A DNA stretch of 31,631 nt from CAZAEL01 sp964484135 (GTDB taxonomy: Bacteria; Elusimicrobiota; Elusimicrobia; FEN-1173). Position numbers and translations under genes: made by a program. The stretch lies in NCBI GenBank assembly GCA_964484135.1, contig CAZAEL010000029.1, positions 1 through 31,631 of the forward strand, written 5' to 3'. The notes under the pieces were generated by a model that did not search any database, was not told the DNA's origin, and worked only from the letters and a program-made list of their open reading frames with translations. Positions 29,321 through 31,631 of the stretch are shown here, piece by piece (positions within the stretch are counted from its first letter, which is position 1; each line of letters starts with the position of its first letter).

Positions 29321-29891
29321 TGATCCCCAGGGCCTCCAGGACCCGTCGCTTTTTGTCCTCGAACACTTCGGGCGAAAACACGGGATAGAACCGGGTCGGC
29401 GACAGGGCCTTGTTCAACCGCACCCAGGACACGCAGCCCTCATAGTCCCGTTCCATGACGACACGGTGGGGCTCCGGGGTGCGGTAGCAACGCACGAAAA
29501 CCAGGTTCAGCGGCTCTTCGGGTTTGTACGCCAGGCGCTTTCGCAGGAAATTCTCCGACCAGATGCAGAAGGGCAGGACCCTCTTCAACTGTTCCGGGTC
29601 TTGGAGGCGGAACACGGAATCGGCGCGGGCGTACACGTCCACCTCCAGGTGGTCCTTCCGGGCCGCGAGCCGGACGGAATCCTCAATCCAGGAGCGGTAC
29701 TTCTCCTGAAGGTCCTCCGCGTTTTGATGCTCGTAGGTCTGAAAAATGAAAAATTCCTCTTCCTCCAGGCGAAAAACGCCGTCCTTTTCCGCCACGCCCC
29801 CCTTGCGCAGGAGGAAAGCCTGCCAGCCCTCCCGCAGGGCGCGGTTCACCACGGACCATTCCTTCAATGCGGCGGCGTTTTCCGGCTTCAT
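29286..29891 (-). CDS. DUF1802 family protein
   Basis: 201 residues. ALKEWSVVNRALREGWQAFLLRKGG, the EEFFIFQTYEHQ strand and the C-terminal CVSWVRLNK block are the DUF1802 signature (positions about 8-56 and 155-165). Function unknown. One base separates its ATG from the upstream methyltransferase stop, and its end overlaps the helicase start by 35 bases, so it is translated as part of a tight gene run. Confidence 0.8.
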   Translation of the reverse strand: MKPENAAALKEWSVVNRALREGWQAFLLRKGGVAEKDGVFRLEEEEFFIFQTYEHQNAEDLQEKYRSWIEDSVRLAARKDHLEVDVYARADSVFRLQDPEQLKRVLPFCIWSENFLRKRLAYKPEEPLNLVFVRCYRTPEPHRVVMERDYEGCVSWVRLNKALSPTRFYPVFSPEVFEDKKRRVLEALGINGPERRSAPAA

Positions 29892-29892
29892 C

Positions 29893-31056
29893 TCAGCATC
29901 CCCTTGTTTTCTTCCTCAAGAGCAGCACCGTTTCCACGTGGGGCGTGTGGGGGAAAAGGTCCACGGGCTGGACGATCTCCACCGCGTACATGTCCGCCAA
30001 AAGGGGAAGGTCGCGGGCCAACGCGTCCGGATTGCAGGACACGTACACCCACCGTTCCACGGGCTTCTCCCGGAGCAGCCGGCGCACCGCGGGCTGGAGG
30101 CCGGCGCGGGGCGGGTCCAGAATCGCCGCGGCGCCGGAGGCGGTCCAGACGGACATAAGATCGGCCCGCCCGGCGAAGGCGGCGGCGTCCAGACAAAAGA
30201 AGGACGCGTTGTCCCGGTTCTGCTCCCGCGCGTTGGCCCGGGCGTCTTCCACGGACGGGGCGTGGATCTCCACCCCGACCAGGCGCCGGGCCCGCGACGC
30301 GCAAAAAAGCCCGATGGCGCCGGAGCCGCAGTAAAGATCCACCAGCGCCTCCGCGCCGTCCCCCAGGGAATCGAGGATCATTTTATAAAGTATTTCGGCG
30401 CCGCGGGTGTTCGTCTGAAAGAAGGCGGCGGCGGAAATCCGGAAGGGAAGGCCCTGCAGGGTCTCGCGGATGAAGCCGTCCCCCTTGAGGCAGAGGCTGG
30501 TTTCCCCCCGGGCCACGTCCGAGACCCCTTCGTGCACGCTCCACACCACCGCGTCCGCCGGCGCGCCCGAGGACTCCAGGGCCGCCAGAAACGACTCCCG
30601 CGGCAGTTCCCCCCGCGCCGTGACCAGATGGACCAGACGCTGGCCCGTGTTCTTCCCTTCGCGCAGGACCAGATAGCGCAGGAAACCCCGGTGGCTCTTC
30701 AGGTCATAGGGCGCCAGGCCCGCGTCCCGCGCCCACCGGCGCACCGCCTCCAGCAGAACCGGGGTCTCCGGCGACATCAGGAAACATTCCCTGAGGTCCA
30801 CCAGCCGGTCGAAACGGTCTTTCTCGCGCAACCCCAGGCGAACGGACCCCTCACGCGCTCCCCCGAAGGCGAACTCCATCTTGTTGCGGTAATGGAAGAC
30901 GTCCGGAGAAGGGCGGATGGGCCGGAATTCGCCGGGGGAGAAAGGCGCCGTGACCCGGCGCACGACCGCCTCTTTTTCCGCCAACTGGTCCGCGTACGCG
31001 CGGTCCTGGGAGGCACACCCGCCGCAGACGCCGAAATGGGGGCAGATTTTGTTCAA
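29893..31056 (-). CDS. 23S rRNA (uracil-C5) methyltransferase, RlmC/RlmD type
   Basis: 387 residues from TTG at 31056; an in-frame TGA two codons upstream leaves this as the first possible start. Iron-sulfur cysteines 5, 11, 14 and 91 (CPHFGVCGGC and RECF), SAM site VDLYCGSGAIGL (239-250), DPPRAGL (314-320), nucleophile Cys341 in SCNP, and general base Glu375 (HVETVLLL). There is no N-terminal TRAM domain, which RlmD has and RlmC lacks, so by architecture it is nearer RlmC. It methylates a specific uridine to m5U. The Shine-Dalgarno is weak. Confidence 0.88.
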   Translation of the reverse strand: MNKICPHFGVCGGCASQDRAYADQLAEKEAVVRRVTAPFSPGEFRPIRPSPDVFHYRNKMEFAFGGAREGSVRLGLREKDRFDRLVDLRECFLMSPETPVLLEAVRRWARDAGLAPYDLKSHRGFLRYLVLREGKNTGQRLVHLVTARGELPRESFLAALESSGAPADAVVWSVHEGVSDVARGETSLCLKGDGFIRETLQGLPFRISAAAFFQTNTRGAEILYKMILDSLGDGAEALVDLYCGSGAIGLFCASRARRLVGVEIHAPSVEDARANAREQNRDNASFFCLDAAAFAGRADLMSVWTASGAAAILDPPRAGLQPAVRRLLREKPVERWVYVSCNPDALARDLPLLADMYAVEIVQPVDLFPHTPHVETVLLLRKKTRGC

Positions 31057-31093
31057 ATCTCAGGCCAGGCGCGCGCCCGGGGAGGCGCGGCCT

Positions 31094-31528
31094 CTACTTC
31101 GGGGGATGTTTCTGGGGAGACGGGGCCAGCGGCGCCAGCGCCCGATGAAGGGCGGCCGGAACGCGGACCGGCCGCCACTTTTTGTTGACGAAAGGATGCT
31201 TGGTGAACCCCCGGGCCAGGAGCCGTCCGGATTCCGCGTTCTCGATCTCGTACCGGAAGCCGATGTGGGCCCGGCCCAGGCGGTCCAGCCGCGTGCGGAT
31301 GCGGATCAGGTCGTCGTACCGGGCCGGGGCCAGATATTCGCAGCCGGCCTCCATGGCCGGGAGGAAGATCTCCATGTTCTCCTCGAAATCCCGGTACCGA
31401 AACCCCAGGGTCCGCAACAGCTCGGTGCGGCCCCGCTCGAAGAGGACGAAGTAATTGGCGTAATAAACCACGCCCATGCGGTCCGTGTCCGCGTACGCCA
31501 CCCGGAACTCGAATTCGTGGACGAGCAT
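31094..31528 (-). CDS. ybgC: YbgC-type acyl-CoA thioesterase (4HBT)
   Basis: 144 residues, hotdog fold. VAYADTDRMGVVYYANYFVLFERGRTELLR carries the catalytic Asp16 of the YbgC family; the usual histidine of the VYHANY motif is Tyr23 here, a known variant. The long helix and the IRIRTRLDRLGRAHIGFRYEI strands complete the fold. YbgC hydrolyses acyl-CoA thioesters and is often linked to Tol-Pal in proteobacteria; no tol genes are seen here. Confidence 0.9.
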   Translation of the reverse strand: MLVHEFEFRVAYADTDRMGVVYYANYFVLFERGRTELLRTLGFRYRDFEENMEIFLPAMEAGCEYLAPARYDDLIRIRTRLDRLGRAHIGFRYEIENAESGRLLARGFTKHPFVNKKWRPVRVPAALHRALAPLAPSPQKHPPK

Positions 31529-31543
31529 GGACGACGGCCGGGT

Positions 31544-31631
31544 TTACCTTCGGGTCTGCTCGTGGAGGAGGGTCTTGGTGGGGACGTCCGTCACCGAAGC
31601 GGGGCCGAAGTACTGGATCGGGCCGGGGAAG
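31544..31631 (-). CDS. Unidentified protein, C-terminal 28 codons (partial)
   Basis: The minus strand reads FPGPIQYFGPASVTDVPTKT, then LLHEQTRR and TAA at 31544-31546, in line with the other minus-strand genes and 15 bases before ybgC. The N-terminal part is outside the window. The tail is not recognised, and the call rests only on the open frame and its position. Confidence 0.5.
   Translation of the reverse strand, partial: FPGPIQYFGPASVTDVPTKTLLHEQTRR

Overview
The window is GC-rich bacterial DNA with almost every gene on the minus strand. PorV-family outer-membrane proteins, a FecR-domain protein, a secreted propeller with a C-terminal FlgD/T9SS-sorting-like domain, and SAM-I and c-di-GMP-I riboswitches together suggest a diderm, plausibly Elusimicrobiota or a neighbouring poorly cultured phylum. 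That placement is inference. The sequence is a draft scaffold: it has a run of exactly 100 Ns inside a UvrD-type helicase gene, flanked by the same 26 bases on both sides.

Layout, left to right. (1) 1-1362: the first 18 codons of tuf with tRNA-Thr(GGT) just upstream, a small two-helix membrane protein, tRNA-Gly(TCC) and tRNA-Arg(ACG), separated by hairpin-rich spacers. (2) 1515-3015: a HAD-family phosphatase gene broken by an in-frame TAG, translationally coupled to a FecR-domain protein. (3) 3041-7048: promoter, c-di-GMP-I riboswitch with intrinsic terminator, then a FlgD-like membrane protein, a secreted beta-propeller protein and a PorV-like barrel, joined by stop/start overlaps. (4) 7076-13755: promoter and a seven-gene electron-transport operon: Rieske protein, long cytochrome b, pentaheme cytochrome c, monoheme cytochrome c, a lone receiver domain, FixC and FixX. 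It looks like a quinol-oxidising bc-type complex linked to a flavoprotein:quinone oxidoreductase, but FixA and FixB are absent. (5) 13844-17333: a MiaB-like radical SAM protein, two glycosyltransferases and, between these two, a 36-codon gene with its own promoter and a motif resembling lasso-peptide leaders. (6) 17368-20216: an HNH endonuclease and a SAM-riboswitch-controlled cluster of threonine-synthase-like enzyme, ThiS/MoaD-like sulfur carrier and NIL-domain protein. Methionine-type control of such a set suggests sulfur-carrier-dependent homocysteine synthesis. (7) 20252-21838: a 100-bp structured repeat and gatB. (8) 21840-31631: fabL on the plus strand converging on a long, tightly packed minus-strand run: partial unknown gene, ybgC, RNA uracil methyltransferase, DUF1802, uvrD/pcrA, M20 peptidase, gatC, gatA, DUF502 and Nudix.

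The points most worth following are the SAM-controlled thrC-thiS-NIL cluster, the c-di-GMP-controlled PorV plus sorting-domain cargo pair, the isolated leader-like small gene, and three loci (one inside the PorV signal sequence) where 7-8 bp degenerate words are stacked in inverted arms. All assignments were made by reading the sequence; no database search was run.
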